Positions 44,364 to 53,703 of a DNA stretch of 64,000 nt are shown here, piece after piece. The notes beneath the pieces were generated by a model. That model was not told the origin of the DNA and did no database searches. It was given only the letters and a program-made list of their open reading frames with translations. Each line of letters opens with the position of its first letter. Positions within the stretch are counted from its first letter, which is position 1. Source of the DNA: Acidobacteria bacterium AB60 (lineage in GTDB: Bacteria; Acidobacteriota; Terriglobia; Terriglobales; Acidobacteriaceae). The translations under genes were made by a program, and so were the position numbers. Location of the stretch: contig VANK01000004.1 in assembly GCA_008682415.1 (NCBI GenBank), forward strand, positions 248,001 through 312,000. Direction: 5' to 3'.

Positions 44364-46928
44364 TCACTGGGTCTTCGGCGCTGCAGACTTGGGCTGGCCG
44401 AAGGTGAGGCGAGCGGGGATTCCGAAGCTGACTTGCGCGTCAACTGTCGATCTGCGGGCCCCGCGCCTGATCTCGGCGGTGGTCAGCTTGAGGACGCCGT
44501 CGGCGATGGTAGCTTTGCCGTTGAACTGATCGAAGTGCGAGAGCGAAACCGGGAGAGACTCGTCTGTCGAGCTCATCAACCCGCCTTGACTCCACACAAA
44601 ATGCAGGTCGCCGTTCGCCGAAGCGGTCAGATCGTCTTCCGTATAACCTGAGAGTTGAAGCGAACCAGCGCCGTCGATGAGCCCGCCGGTCGCCTTCAAT
44701 GCCATCAGCTCGAAGACCTGGGCGGGGTCGAGTTTGGCAAAACTCCCCATCACTGCGTACGTCGGCTTGGTGCCAGGTGTCACGACAGCGGTCGCATGCA
44801 GCGTCCCACCTAGCACGGCGGCGTCGAAGGAGGTGATCTGGACACCCGCGTGTCGCACCTCAACTGAGCCGAGTACCTGGCCAAAGGTGAACGGCCCCAG
44901 CACCAGCGTGCGCGACTGCACGGTGCAATCCGCAACTGGCCAGTTGGGTGCCGTCGCCGGAGCGAGTTTGGCAATCAGAGTCGAGAGAAGGGTGCCCGGC
45001 TGGCGAGCACCCAGAATCGCGGATTGCACCGCGGCGGCATCCAAATCTTCGAACCGCAAGGAAAGGTGCGGCACGCATGGATCCGACGGGGCGCAGAGGG
45101 GTGGGAGTTCCATTGCCGCGGTTCCTTCCACCGGCCCGTACGAGAAGGAAACCGGATCCCAGTGGAGCTGGCCATTCGCAAAGCGGAGGGTCGCTGCACG
45201 AAGCTGCACCGGGAGCGCCAGGTAGCTGGGCCGCCAGATGGCATTCCGAAAGGCAATTGCCCCCGTCATCGTCCCTTCGTCCGCGGGAGTGCCGGCGGGA
45301 ACCAGAGCTGGAGGGGCATCTGGCCCGAGCGGAAGATTCGAGATCACCGGCAGCCAGGGTCCTTCGGCGGCAAGATCAAGCGTCGCGGGATCTCCGGCAA
45401 TTTGATTCAAGCTCTCCGCCTGAGGAATTCCGGCCACATGCACGAGTTCGCGTAATCTCGCCAGGGATGCGGAGCCCCGCACGCCCAGTTGGAAGCGGTG
45501 GAGAGACATCCGTGCAGTGAAAGAAAGCGGACCGGGTCCCCCTGCCGGGAGCGCCACAGTCGTCGTGACGGCGGGCGGCATGCCCGGAACAGCAAGTGCG
45601 GGATCGATGGAGATCCGGGCCACTTGCAGAGGAGTGGTCAGCGTATCACCGGAAAGCCGCAGCCCCTCGAGAGTGAAACCGCCGGAGAGCGGACCAGGAG
45701 GCGGGCGCGGCGGACCTGCTGGGCGCCGTCCACGAATGCGCCGAGAGGGCGTCGGTGGCTGCTGCGTGACCTTTGCCGGGTCGTACACCATCTTGCCGCT
45801 CACCGCACCTTCTGCTTGAAGCCCAGGCGCCACATGGGTTCGCAGAGTGCGAAGCGCGTCGAGCCCGGCTTGCGCGGGAACGCGATTCAACTCAAGGCTC
45901 AGCCGAGGAGGGTGTCCCGCGCCGGGTACATCACCGGTCAGGCGGGCGCGACCCTCACCGATCGGAGATTCGCAAAGCAGACCCTCGACGGCGCGGTCGG
46001 TTGAGCGAAAGCCGAAGCTGCAGGAGGCGTCGAAATCAAGCGGCGCAACAGGAGCGAATTCTGCGCGGTGGATTCCGGTGGCGCGAAGCCGTGATTTCAC
46101 CTGGGCAGCAGCAGGCGTTCCATCCAGGTGGAACTCCCCGCGGAGGTCTCCCCGCCAGCCCTCGTCGGACCCCAGAAGCAAGCGGCTGAGTTGGCCCACC
46201 TGTGCGTCGTTCCACTGCAGATCGACGTGCAGCGGCATCTGATCAAGGTCCGGAGCAGAATGCAGCGTTCCTTCTGCGCGAACGATGCCAGTATCCCCCA
46301 GGTCCAGCACCACGTCAGTACGTGCCGGCTGCGCCTTGAGGCGCACGTGCCACACCCCTTCATCTTGCCAGAGTGACGCATCTGCGCTGACCAACGAGTA
46401 GGGCAGCTTCTCCGCGCCATTTTTGATATTGATCCGGGAGTTTGTCGCCTCCATGTAGGGATACGCTGAGGAGCGGCCGGTTTCCCGTGTGGGGCCGGAC
46501 AAGGACGCAGCAGTGCGAAAGAGAGGATCGAGGTTCCACTTCCCTGCCGCCGAGTGAACCAGGTTAAGGCTGGCTTCGTCGACACTGATACGGCTGAGTT
46601 GAACCTGCCCGCGCCAAAGTGACGCGAGCCGAATGGCGGCGGTCACTGTATTGGCGTGCAGCACCGGTTCCGCACCGTACGCGGGGTCTTCGTCCACCGT
46701 AAGATCGGTGATTACGAAACCTGGCCGCGGCAGGATGCGCAGTTCCACTGAGGAGAGACGGACGGGCCGATGCAAAGCGGCTGAGACCAGCCCGGTGATG
46801 CGGCTCTTGTAGCGCGCAATGCTCACGAACGGCGGAAGGAACACCAACCCAAGAAGAATGAGCAATGCCGAGAGCGCCAGCCAGACTCGAATGTGCCGTC
46901 TGCGCGGAACTTGCTGGTCTGTGGTCAT
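44364..46928 (-). CDS. AsmA-family envelope protein
   Basis: 854 residues, with one N-terminal membrane helix (VWLALSALLILLGLVFLPPFV) and a long beta-rich periplasmic body. The AsmA N-terminal signature is visible as RPVRLSSVELRILPRPGFVITDLTV and repeated short segments such as VDEASLNLVHSAAGKWNLDPLF. The C-terminal half carries the AsmA-2 pattern ending in DGVLKLTTAEIRRG. Such proteins are bridge-like lipid-transport or outer-membrane assembly factors. A proline/arginine-rich insert (about 380-410) is unusual. Confidence 0.88.
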   Translation of the reverse strand: MTTDQQVPRRRHIRVWLALSALLILLGLVFLPPFVSIARYKSRITGLVSAALHRPVRLSSVELRILPRPGFVITDLTVDEDPAYGAEPVLHANTVTAAIRLASLWRGQVQLSRISVDEASLNLVHSAAGKWNLDPLFRTAASLSGPTRETGRSSAYPYMEATNSRINIKNGAEKLPYSLVSADASLWQDEGVWHVRLKAQPARTDVVLDLGDTGIVRAEGTLHSAPDLDQMPLHVDLQWNDAQVGQLSRLLLGSDEGWRGDLRGEFHLDGTPAAAQVKSRLRATGIHRAEFAPVAPLDFDASCSFGFRSTDRAVEGLLCESPIGEGRARLTGDVPGAGHPPRLSLELNRVPAQAGLDALRTLRTHVAPGLQAEGAVSGKMVYDPAKVTQQPPTPSRRIRGRRPAGPPRPPPGPLSGGFTLEGLRLSGDTLTTPLQVARISIDPALAVPGMPPAVTTTVALPAGGPGPLSFTARMSLHRFQLGVRGSASLARLRELVHVAGIPQAESLNQIAGDPATLDLAAEGPWLPVISNLPLGPDAPPALVPAGTPADEGTMTGAIAFRNAIWRPSYLALPVQLRAATLRFANGQLHWDPVSFSYGPVEGTAAMELPPLCAPSDPCVPHLSLRFEDLDAAAVQSAILGARQPGTLLSTLIAKLAPATAPNWPVADCTVQSRTLVLGPFTFGQVLGSVEVRHAGVQITSFDAAVLGGTLHATAVVTPGTKPTYAVMGSFAKLDPAQVFELMALKATGGLIDGAGSLQLSGYTEDDLTASANGDLHFVWSQGGLMSSTDESLPVSLSHFDQFNGKATIADGVLKLTTAEIRRGARRSTVDAQVSFGIPARLTFGQPKSAAPKTQ

Positions 46929-47001
46929 GGCAAGGGCAAAGAAAAACCAGGGGCCATCGAACTGTCAAAGCAGGTGAAGAGAGTCAGGAACACCTCCAGA
47001 C

Positions 47002-47832
47002 TCAATGAATCAACTTGAGAGTGCGCGACCAGCGAGTATCGGTGAAGAAGTGAAGGACCACGTGACTCAACCAGGCGATCTTGCTGCCGATTCCCGGCTT
47101 CTCGTACTCGTTCTCCGGGGTCTTGAACGACCAGTAATTGAAGAGCGGCCGGCCCACGATGTTCTCACGGGGTACGAATCCCCAGTATCGCGAATCGAGG
47201 CTATCGTGCCGGTGGTCGCCCATCATGAAGTACTTGCCCGGAGGAACGACGAGTTCTCCGTTCTGAATGTCCCGCGATGATTCCACCGCCCACTCGGGCG
47301 TGGCACTGGGATTCTCCGCGGGCGGAATCGAGGGAAACTCATCGAGAAAGATCTGCTCGGTTGGGCTCATCGCCGGGCTCTCCAGGGCAGTGGAAGCCAG
47401 CGGCTGCGCTTGCCCATTCACATATACCACTCCGTTGTGGAGATGCAGGTGGTCGCCCGGAACCCCGATGAGCCGCTTCACAAGATAGAGATACTGCGGC
47501 TCGCCATTGACCTCATCAGCGACGGGCTTGATGAATACCACCACATCGCCGCGGCGAGGCTCGCGATAGTGTTCCAAGGGCATCCAGGAAGCAGGCGGCG
47601 CCAGAGTGATGCGATCCACCAGCAGGTGATCGCCTACCAGCAGGGTATTCTCCATGGAACCGGAGGGGATAACGAAGTTCTGGCCCAAAAATGTCAGAAT
47701 GAACAGGCCAACCACCAGGACGGAACAGATGGAGGCCACCGCCTCAAACGGAGTCTCCTCCACCTTCTTGCTTTCGGTTTCCGCGGGTGCCTCCGGAGCC
47801 GTCGAAGTCTTTTTTGTCATCCTGTCGCTCAT
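47002..47832 (-). CDS. lepB: Signal peptidase I (second tandem copy)
   Basis: 276 residues from ATG 47832, which has AGGGA upstream; an in-frame TTG at 47847 is less likely. One membrane anchor (ASICSVLVVGLFILTFLG) leads to the catalytic serine S59 in IPSGSMENTLLVGD and lysine K119 in YLVKRLIGVPGD. The C-terminal box MGDHRHDSLDSRYWG is intact. It removes signal peptides after Sec/Tat export. A second gene of the same family is 175 bp upstream. Confidence 0.95.
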   Translation of the reverse strand: MSDRMTKKTSTAPEAPAETESKKVEETPFEAVASICSVLVVGLFILTFLGQNFVIPSGSMENTLLVGDHLLVDRITLAPPASWMPLEHYREPRRGDVVVFIKPVADEVNGEPQYLYLVKRLIGVPGDHLHLHNGVVYVNGQAQPLASTALESPAMSPTEQIFLDEFPSIPPAENPSATPEWAVESSRDIQNGELVVPPGKYFMMGDHRHDSLDSRYWGFVPRENIVGRPLFNYWSFKTPENEYEKPGIGSKIAWLSHVVLHFFTDTRWSRTLKLIH

Positions 47833-48007
47833 CGTTCCCTGAATCAAAGACCCTGCCCCCGAGCGTCAGAATGCTTCCTGATCCGGTGCGCCCCTGTCCT
47901 TGACCTTCTCGGCACGATCAACGGGTCGTGCCCTCAAAACCTCGGGTGACCTAGGCCGCCCGCGTGTGGATTACGTGCGGGCCAACCCGGCTTGCGGAGG
48001 GATTCGT

Positions 48008-48799
48008 TCAATGCACGATCTGGAAGATGCGCCTCCAACGTGCGAATCCGGCCAGCCTGGCTGAGAGTTCCCTGTCGTGCTTGAGTCTATCATCTGCTGC
48101 CTGTTGCACATCGGTGGTCGATGGGCGAGTCAGGGAGAAGTAGATCACAAGAGGGCGGGCAACGATGGCCTGCCGCGGCACCAGGCCCCAGAAGCGGGAA
48201 TCGCTGGAATGGTTCCGGTTATCGCCGAGCATGAAATAGTGGCCCGCCGGAACCACAAGTTCCCCGTTTTGAATCAACTTCTGCATCTGACGCCACCAAT
48301 CCGGATTGATATTCGGATCCGTGTAGACGGTAGCGGGAAAATTGTCACGAAAGGGATTGGCGGCAGCCGGCTCAAATGCGGCATACGGCTCGTTGAGCGC
48401 GACTCCGTTCACCGTCACGCGCCCGTCTTCAATCCGGATGTGGTCGCCGGGAACACCTACAACACGCTTCACCAGCAAAGGTGGATCGGGATGGTGAAAA
48501 ACCACGATGTCGCCGCGCTGCACATCGCGATACGGCAGAATCAGGCGACTCAAACTGTTGGGGCCGCCGTCCGGAGCAAAGATCTGCTTGTTCACGAGCA
48601 GGAAATCGCCCACGAGCAGAGTGTGTTCCATACTCTCGGAGGGAATCAGGAAGGGCTGTAGAACGAACGTCAGCAGAAAGAGCGCGATAACAACTGTACG
48701 CAGGAGCGAAGCGAACGCCTCGGGAACCGTGGGAAGGTGCAGACGGAGGAGCGATATCTGGCTGGGCGTCGGTGCAGCAACCTGAGTGGGGGTGCTCAT
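48008..48799 (-). CDS. lepB: Signal peptidase I (first tandem copy)
   Basis: 263 residues from ATG 48799, overlapping the rnc stop by four bases (ATGA). A membrane anchor (TVVIALFLLTFVLQPF) is followed by IPSESMEHTLLVGD with catalytic serine S56 and by LLVKRVVGVPGD with K111. The box MLGDNRNHSSDSRFWG is intact. Compared with the second copy it has E instead of G between the two serines and a short C-terminal half. The two tandem enzymes may have different substrate preferences, which is an inference. Confidence 0.95.
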   Translation of the reverse strand: MSTPTQVAAPTPSQISLLRLHLPTVPEAFASLLRTVVIALFLLTFVLQPFLIPSESMEHTLLVGDFLLVNKQIFAPDGGPNSLSRLILPYRDVQRGDIVVFHHPDPPLLVKRVVGVPGDHIRIEDGRVTVNGVALNEPYAAFEPAAANPFRDNFPATVYTDPNINPDWWRQMQKLIQNGELVVPAGHYFMLGDNRNHSSDSRFWGLVPRQAIVARPLVIYFSLTRPSTTDVQQAADDRLKHDRELSARLAGFARWRRIFQIVH

Positions 48800-49596
48800 T
48801 CTGCTGTAGCCTCCTCGGGCACAATTCGCCCGGCGGCGCGCGCTCCCCTCCCCGCGGTCTGAGCGTGCGTCAGCCTGGCGAGAGCGCGTCGCGCAGCGTC
48901 CTGTTCCGCATTTTTCTTCGTACTTCCAAGCCCTCGTGCGAGCGGCTTTCCGGGTTCCCCTTCGGCCGGTTTCAGCCGAACCTCGACCAGAAACCGTTTG
49001 CGATGGTCGGGGCCGCTCTCGCTCTTTACTTTGTACACCGGCGTTCCTGCGCGGGTAGCCTGCAAATGTTCCTGGAGAGCCGATTTGAAGTTTCCAAGCG
49101 CCGCCCCCGAGTGCAGTTCGCGAGCCAGTTGTTCGGCAGTTTCGCCCAGAACCCGGGTTCGTACCAGAGTGCGCGCCGGTTCCAGCCCCCCATCCAGGAA
49201 AATGGCGCCGATAACCGCCTCCATCGCATTGGAAAGTACCGTGTTCTTGCGCCGAAGTCCGCTCCGGTCCTCCCCCCGGCTGAGACGAAGATGCCTTCCC
49301 AACTCAAGAGAAGCCGCCACTTCTGCCATATGCTGCCGGCTCACCAACTGGGCCCGCACGCGGGTCAACTCGCCTTCCCGCCAATCCTCATGAAGCAAGA
49401 ACATCGACTCCGCGACCACCAGGCCGAGAACGGCGTCTCCCAGAAATTCGAGGCGCTCGTTGTTCTCCGCCGTTTCTTCGCCCCCCTGCAGCCGCTCGTT
49501 GGCTAGAGAACGATGCGTCAGGGCCCGGATCAGCAAATCGGGATTGCCGAAGGAGTAGCCCAGGGCCGTTTCGAGTTCTTGTAGAGATGTTTCCAT
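48796..49596 (-). CDS. rnc: Ribonuclease III
   Basis: 266 residues. The enzyme cleaves double-stranded RNA, including rRNA precursors. The signature NERLEFLGDAVLGLVV is at 46-61 with active-site Glu and Asp, and a second acidic pair lies in SNAMEAVIGAIFLDGG. The C-terminal dsRNA-binding domain spans about 160-232 (FKSALQEHLQA, STKKNAEQDAARRAL). An alanine/glutamate-rich tail of about 30 residues follows. It heads the rnc-lepB-lepB-asmA minus-strand run. Confidence 0.95.
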   Translation of the reverse strand: METSLQELETALGYSFGNPDLLIRALTHRSLANERLQGGEETAENNERLEFLGDAVLGLVVAESMFLLHEDWREGELTRVRAQLVSRQHMAEVAASLELGRHLRLSRGEDRSGLRRKNTVLSNAMEAVIGAIFLDGGLEPARTLVRTRVLGETAEQLARELHSGAALGNFKSALQEHLQATRAGTPVYKVKSESGPDHRKRFLVEVRLKPAEGEPGKPLARGLGSTKKNAEQDAARRALARLTHAQTAGRGARAAGRIVPEEATAE

Positions 49597-49695
49597 TGCT
49601 GATTGGTCGGTGCGGAAGCCCGGTAGTTCGCGCCTGGTTGAGGGAAGCCGCAGTGGTTAGACGCAGGATTCGGATACAAGGGCTCCCATTTCAAC

Positions 49696-51489
49696 TTACT
49701 GCGGTTTCGGCCCGTTCTGAGCCGGGCCCGCCCCGGGCTTCGCGGGAGTGGCCTTTGGCGATTCCTCGGCGTCATCTTCCTCACAGCTGTGCCCTTTCAC
49801 TGCATAGGCGGCCTTCACTCCCCGCTCGGCGGCAAGGCGGGTGTCCTGTTGTCCGTCTCGGTTTTCGAGCGCGGCTTTGTATTCGGAGACAGCCTCTTCG
49901 CGCTTGCAGTCGAGGTCCAGCATGCGCCCTAGGTAGATATGGGACCATGCGATGAGGCGAGGCTCCTTGCTGTCAGCCAGCGCCTTCTGGAAGCGATTCA
50001 CCGCCTCCCCCGGATGCCCCGTCGCGATGGCGACACGGGCCAGGATAAAGTTCGCGCGCGCTCCATCAGCAACGGACTGCAGGCTGCTGTCGCTGGTTTT
50101 CGCCAGGAACTGATGGGCCAGAGTTCCAGCACCGTTTACATCGCCCGCCTGGAGCTTGGATTCCGCCAGATCCAGCCCCTCCAGCTTCCGCGGCGCATTG
50201 CTCCGCGTGAGTACGTCGGTATCGGCCTGCTTGTCGAATTCGATCTGGCGCGCCCGATGCACCTGCTGGTCGATATCCATCGAGTAGACCATCTGCCCCA
50301 TGGTGTCCTTCAGGCTGGCCGGATCCCTCTCAAACTGAATCATCTGCTCGTAGAAGTACTGCGTCAGAACGAATCCCTGCGCCATATCGTGATGCACCGC
50401 CGACTGCCGCACAGCCTCCTGCTTCTGCTGCACCACCTGGCGCTCGTGCTCGTACTTGGGAAGTTCTGACCGTTCCGTACCTGCCGGAATCTTATAGTCG
50501 GAGATCCCCGTGTTCATGGTGCGCGCTTCCACGGCCTTGATGAGGCACTCCACGGTGAGAGCCACGGTATCTGTACGATACCGGAACTCGAGGGGAGCTT
50601 CCCGGATCTCCTTCAGGATCGGCTGTTCGCGATCAATGGCGTTGGCGCGAGAAAACAGCAGAGGCTCGATGAGGTAATGAAGATACGTGTGGCGCACATC
50701 GTCGATACGGATATGCCCATTGGTCGGCGAAACCACAACCACGTAATCAGTCCCGTAGATGCGCGCATTCACGATGCGCGGCGAAAGCATCGGCTCCATG
50801 ACCACAACGAACCGCCGGCCGTTGTAACTGTCAAAGGGCATGCGCAGATAGAGATTCGTAGCCTGGATGCTCTGGTAAATCTGATCGTGAACCTTTGCCA
50901 GTTCTTCATCGTATGTGTGGCGAACCGACAACCAGATACCGTGCAAATCGACCGCCTCTGCGAACTGCCGCAGTAACGGAACAATCTCCGCCACCTGAGT
51001 CGAGTCTGGCGGCATCTCCGTTAACTCGGCCGAGAGTTCGAGTTCCGGCGGCGCCGTGAGATAGAGCGCCAGCGAGATGTATTGCGCGATGTCGCGCTGG
51101 CCTCCCGTCATTCGGTGCTGCGCAATGAAAACGCATAACTTGTCGCGCGCTGCACGGGCATCCTCCCTGCGCGATAATGCCTGATTGATCTCCTCCCGAA
51201 CCTTGGTTCGCACCGGCGAACTCTCGTCGAGGCCCTCGTCATAGTCGCACGCATTCAGCGCGGCGGACATCAGGAAGACTGGTTCCACGGGCACCAGCGA
51301 AATTGTCGGACCTCCAGGGTCCACGAGCGATGGAGCCTTCTCCTGAAGGTGGGTAACTGCGGACGAGGACGAATCGCTCTGCGGATTGCTGCTCGACTGT
51401 GCCAGCGCTGCGACCGCCGAAACTCCGCAGGCGAGCGACAGGGCCGCCAGAGCGGAGATGGCGAGGACGGAAGGAAAACGAAAAGACAT
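49696..51489 (-). CDS. Large secreted protein with C-terminal TPR-like helices, unknown function
   Basis: 597 residues from ATG 51489 (AGGGCTCC upstream). The signal peptide (FPSVLAISALAALSLACG) is followed by a serine-rich linker, then an alpha/beta domain with ATNLYLRMPFDSYNGRRFVV, RIYGTDYVVVVSP and a region ending VEARTMNTGISDYKIPAG. The last third (about 430-560) has helical repeats of TPR type (GQLVYSMD..., NFILARVAIATGHPGEAVNRFQKAL, SHIYLGRMLDLDCKREEAVSEYKAAL). A P/A/K-rich tail follows. The name and function are unknown; it is likely periplasmic. The gap 51490-51798 upstream is treated separately. Confidence 0.82.
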   Translation of the reverse strand: MSFRFPSVLAISALAALSLACGVSAVAALAQSSSNPQSDSSSSAVTHLQEKAPSLVDPGGPTISLVPVEPVFLMSAALNACDYDEGLDESSPVRTKVREEINQALSRREDARAARDKLCVFIAQHRMTGGQRDIAQYISLALYLTAPPELELSAELTEMPPDSTQVAEIVPLLRQFAEAVDLHGIWLSVRHTYDEELAKVHDQIYQSIQATNLYLRMPFDSYNGRRFVVVMEPMLSPRIVNARIYGTDYVVVVSPTNGHIRIDDVRHTYLHYLIEPLLFSRANAIDREQPILKEIREAPLEFRYRTDTVALTVECLIKAVEARTMNTGISDYKIPAGTERSELPKYEHERQVVQQKQEAVRQSAVHHDMAQGFVLTQYFYEQMIQFERDPASLKDTMGQMVYSMDIDQQVHRARQIEFDKQADTDVLTRSNAPRKLEGLDLAESKLQAGDVNGAGTLAHQFLAKTSDSSLQSVADGARANFILARVAIATGHPGEAVNRFQKALADSKEPRLIAWSHIYLGRMLDLDCKREEAVSEYKAALENRDGQQDTRLAAERGVKAAYAVKGHSCEEDDAEESPKATPAKPGAGPAQNGPKPQ

Positions 51490-51798
51490 GTCGTGGAGCC
51501 CTGCCTGAAGTCTATCCAAAGCAAAGCAAAGAGTATAGACGCAGGCCGGGCGCACAGGTATGCGTTCGCGCCGGATTATCAACAGGCGCCCGGCCGGTTC
51601 TGGGACCTTCCTAACGTCCGTATTCCCTAGAGACGATTGGGGATCTTTCCTGATTGAGGGAAGGAAAGAAGATCACTTGCAGGCATGGAAGCGGTCTCCC
51701 GGCTACGCCGTTGAGGAGATCCCACAAAGGTGCACATCGACCCGGCCGAGCCACCTCAACTGCGCAACTTTGGCTCGATTGACCAGCGTTCGACGTCG
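51490..51798. other. 309-bp gap between anti-sigma gene and TPR-like gene
   Basis: Downstream of the anti-sigma gene and upstream of the TPR-like gene, on the same strand. I saw no tRNA, strong hairpin with T-run or convincing open frame. It may hold the promoter of the TPR-like gene. Confidence 0.4.
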
Positions 51799-52479
51799 TT
51801 ATCCCCGAACGGATACCCCGGAGAACGACACAATCGCCAGTCCCCGGACTGGTTGTCCGAAGTACTTTGCCGGCTCGAACCTTTCCTCGAGCAGCAGGTT
51901 CTCGATCTGAGCCCGCGTGGCTGCATCACTGGGACCGGAGACGATGCGGAAATCGTAGACCTGCCCGGAGCGATTCACGTAAGCTTCCACGACCACCGGC
52001 CCGGGAAGATTCGCCATGTCGTTGTCGCCACCGCCGTCCAGCGAATACAGGAGCCGCGGCGCAGTGGCATTGCCGAGCGGTTCGTCGCCGGCGTGCGCCG
52101 CCTGGGGCTGGGCCACAATCCCCACCAGCACCACAACCGTACCCAGAAGCAAGACTGCCGAGGCGAAGCCGGCAGCGGCCTGCAGAAGAAAAGGTCCAAC
52201 CGTGTTCTGCCAAGCCACCTGCCAATTGTGAAAGGGCCTCCTGCTCCTTCGGGCACGCTCCTGGCTGACCGCCACCCGAATGCGCAAGAGAAGGTCTTTC
52301 GGTTCGGGAACAGGGCCCAGCCTCGCGAGCGAGGCCTGTGCGCTTCTCAAACCGCGCCACTCCGCCGCACATCTTGTGCACGCATCAAGATGAGCTGCGA
52401 TCTTCTGCATCTCCACACCTGTCAGCCGGCCGTCGAGATACTCTGAGAACTTGACCCGCATGCTTCCACAGCCGTTCAT
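51799..52479 (-). CDS. Anti-sigma factor with zinc finger and TonB-C-like periplasmic domain
   Basis: 226 residues; the ATG overlaps the sigma-factor stop codon (ATGA). The cytoplasmic N-terminus has the zinc anti-sigma motif HxxxCxxC (H30, C34, C37 in HLDACTRC). A membrane helix spans about 94-124 (AAGFASAVLLLGTVVVLVGIV). Residues about 155-226 form a compact strand-helix-strand domain (VVVEAYVNRSGQVYDFRIVS, LLLEERFEPAKYFG, GLAIVSFSGV) resembling the TonB C-terminal fold. The signal is probably perceived on the outer side. This domain combination in an anti-sigma factor is unusual. Confidence 0.85.
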   Translation of the reverse strand: MNGCGSMRVKFSEYLDGRLTGVEMQKIAAHLDACTRCAAEWRGLRSAQASLARLGPVPEPKDLLLRIRVAVSQERARRSRRPFHNWQVAWQNTVGPFLLQAAAGFASAVLLLGTVVVLVGIVAQPQAAHAGDEPLGNATAPRLLYSLDGGGDNDMANLPGPVVVEAYVNRSGQVYDFRIVSGPSDAATRAQIENLLLEERFEPAKYFGQPVRGLAIVSFSGVSVRG

Positions 52480-53177
52480 CTCGCCTCCACGTCCAGGGGC
52501 AACGGAAGAGAGGGCTTGCGGGAGGGTGAGAATTCGCCCCGATCACCTTCGCGGCGATCCGAGCAAAACTCCGGGTTCAGGTAGGCCTTGAGAAACGCTC
52601 TTCCGCGCACCAGCCGCGACTTGACCGTCCCCAGGTTCACTCCCTGCATCTCTGCCACTTCCTCGTAGACAAAGCCCTCTATGTCGCGCAGGATCAGAGT
52701 CGTCCGGTACGGTTCCGGCACTTTGGCCAGCGCGGCTTCCACGTGGGCGCGATTTTCCGCGTGCACGGCCGCGTCGTACGGCGATTCCGAGGGATCGACC
52801 AGCATCTCCTTCAGCCGAATCGGAGAGGAGCACTCGTTATCCGTAATCTCCTGTTCGATCGGCACTTCCTGCTGTTTGTGGCGCATCCACCAGCGACGCT
52901 GATTGGAGGCCTCACGCAACGCGATCCGGTAAATCCAGGTGCGCAGAGAAGAATCCCCGTGAAAGCTGCCGACGCCCCGGAAGATCTTCACGAAGACCTC
53001 CTGGGTGAGATCGGCCGCATCCGCGCGGTTCTGCACCGTTCGCGCGAGGAGCGAGTAGATGGGTTGGTGGTAGCGCGCGATCAGCCATGCAAACGCTTCC
53101 TCCGAACCAGCACGCAACTCAGCGATGAGTGCGGCTTCTTCGGATTGAATCGTCAGCGCGCCGGCGATATTGCCCAT
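52476..53177 (-). CDS. ECF-type RNA polymerase sigma factor
   Basis: 233 residues from ATG 53177; a longer frame to 53363 is not supported. Region 2 includes YSLLARTVQNRADAADLTQE followed by VFVKIFRGVGSF and TWIYRIALREASNQRR. Region 4 includes KVPEPYRTTLILRDIEGFVY and the helix-turn-helix GVNLGTVKSRLVRGRAFL. The charged linker with EITDNECSSPIRLKEM is long. Gene overlap with the zinc anti-sigma gene strongly suggests that the two proteins interact. Its target regulon was not identified here. Confidence 0.95.
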   Translation of the reverse strand: MGNIAGALTIQSEEAALIAELRAGSEEAFAWLIARYHQPIYSLLARTVQNRADAADLTQEVFVKIFRGVGSFHGDSSLRTWIYRIALREASNQRRWWMRHKQQEVPIEQEITDNECSSPIRLKEMLVDPSESPYDAAVHAENRAHVEAALAKVPEPYRTTLILRDIEGFVYEEVAEMQGVNLGTVKSRLVRGRAFLKAYLNPEFCSDRREGDRGEFSPSRKPSLPLPLDVEAR

Positions 53178-53572
53178 GGTGAGGTCCGCCTGCAAACCAG
53201 TGTCCTCCCACCTTACCGCAAATCGGGCTCGTTTGGCACCCGGCCAGGTTAACCGGTGCCTGCGCGGCCCTGTACGACATCGCCCTCGCGGTATAACCCC
53301 GCTTGGAGCGACCCCGGCCCCATGGGGCACCGGGTGAGTGGGAACCTCTGGCCGTTTCTCCAAAAGAGTTCCACCACTAATCTCTTAGACACCGGAGCCC
53401 CCCTCCAGTGTTCCCGGTCACGGCAGATCGGCCGCAACCGGAAAATCTCAGATTGTGAACGAGATCGTCGGATCAACGATCGATCCCGAGTCCGGGCCCC
53501 AGCCTACGTTCCCAGGCACCCAAAGTCGCTCTCGACTGCGAAATTCACGGGGTGCGCCCCTCGAGAGGTAGT
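53178..53572. other. Non-coding region upstream of the sigma factor
   Basis: Between the sigma-factor start and the tRNA promoter, about 395 bp. A short minus-strand frame (53249-53476) and the run-on of the sigma frame have no recognisable content. An imperfect inverted repeat GTGGGAACCTCT / AGAGTTCCAC lies near 53338-53373. Otherwise nothing definite was seen. Confidence 0.4.
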
Positions 53573-53601
53573 TTGACGAATCGGCCTGCAACGGCGACAA
53601 T
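53573..53601 (+). promoter_or_regulatory. Sigma-70 promoter of tRNA-Ala
   Basis: TTGACG at 53573-53578 and GACAAT at 53596-53601 are separated by exactly 17 bp, a near-consensus housekeeping promoter. Transcription would start about 20 bases upstream of the mature tRNA. Confidence 0.75.
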
Positions 53602-53627
53602 GAGTAAGTTGCATCCCTGCGACGAGT

Positions 53628-53703
53628 GGGCCTGTGGCGCAGCTGGGAGCGCGCTTCCATGGCATGGAAGAGGTCATCGGTTCGATCCCGATCAGGTCCA
53701 CCA
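53628..53703 (+). tRNA. tRNA-Ala (anticodon GGC)
   Basis: 76 nt. The acceptor stem pairs GGGCCTG with CAGGTCC (one G-U), followed by the discriminator A and an encoded CCA. The D-arm is GCGC-AGCTGGGA-GCGC. The anticodon stem CTTCC/GGAAG holds loop ATGGCAT, giving anticodon GGC in positions 34-36. The T-arm is ATCGG-TTCGATC-CCGAT. All elements are canonical and an upstream promoter is present. Confidence 0.97.

Noticed and set aside
47911..47932. Hairpin GGCACGA-N8-TCGTGCC between the two lepB genes as terminator
   Set aside because: There is no T-run on either side, so transcription may continue through; a structural or processing role is possible but unsupported.
53338..53373. GGAACT-containing inverted repeat as an autoregulated ECF promoter
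   Set aside because: A -35-like GGAACT is present on the minus strand, but no matching -10 element is found at the right distance.
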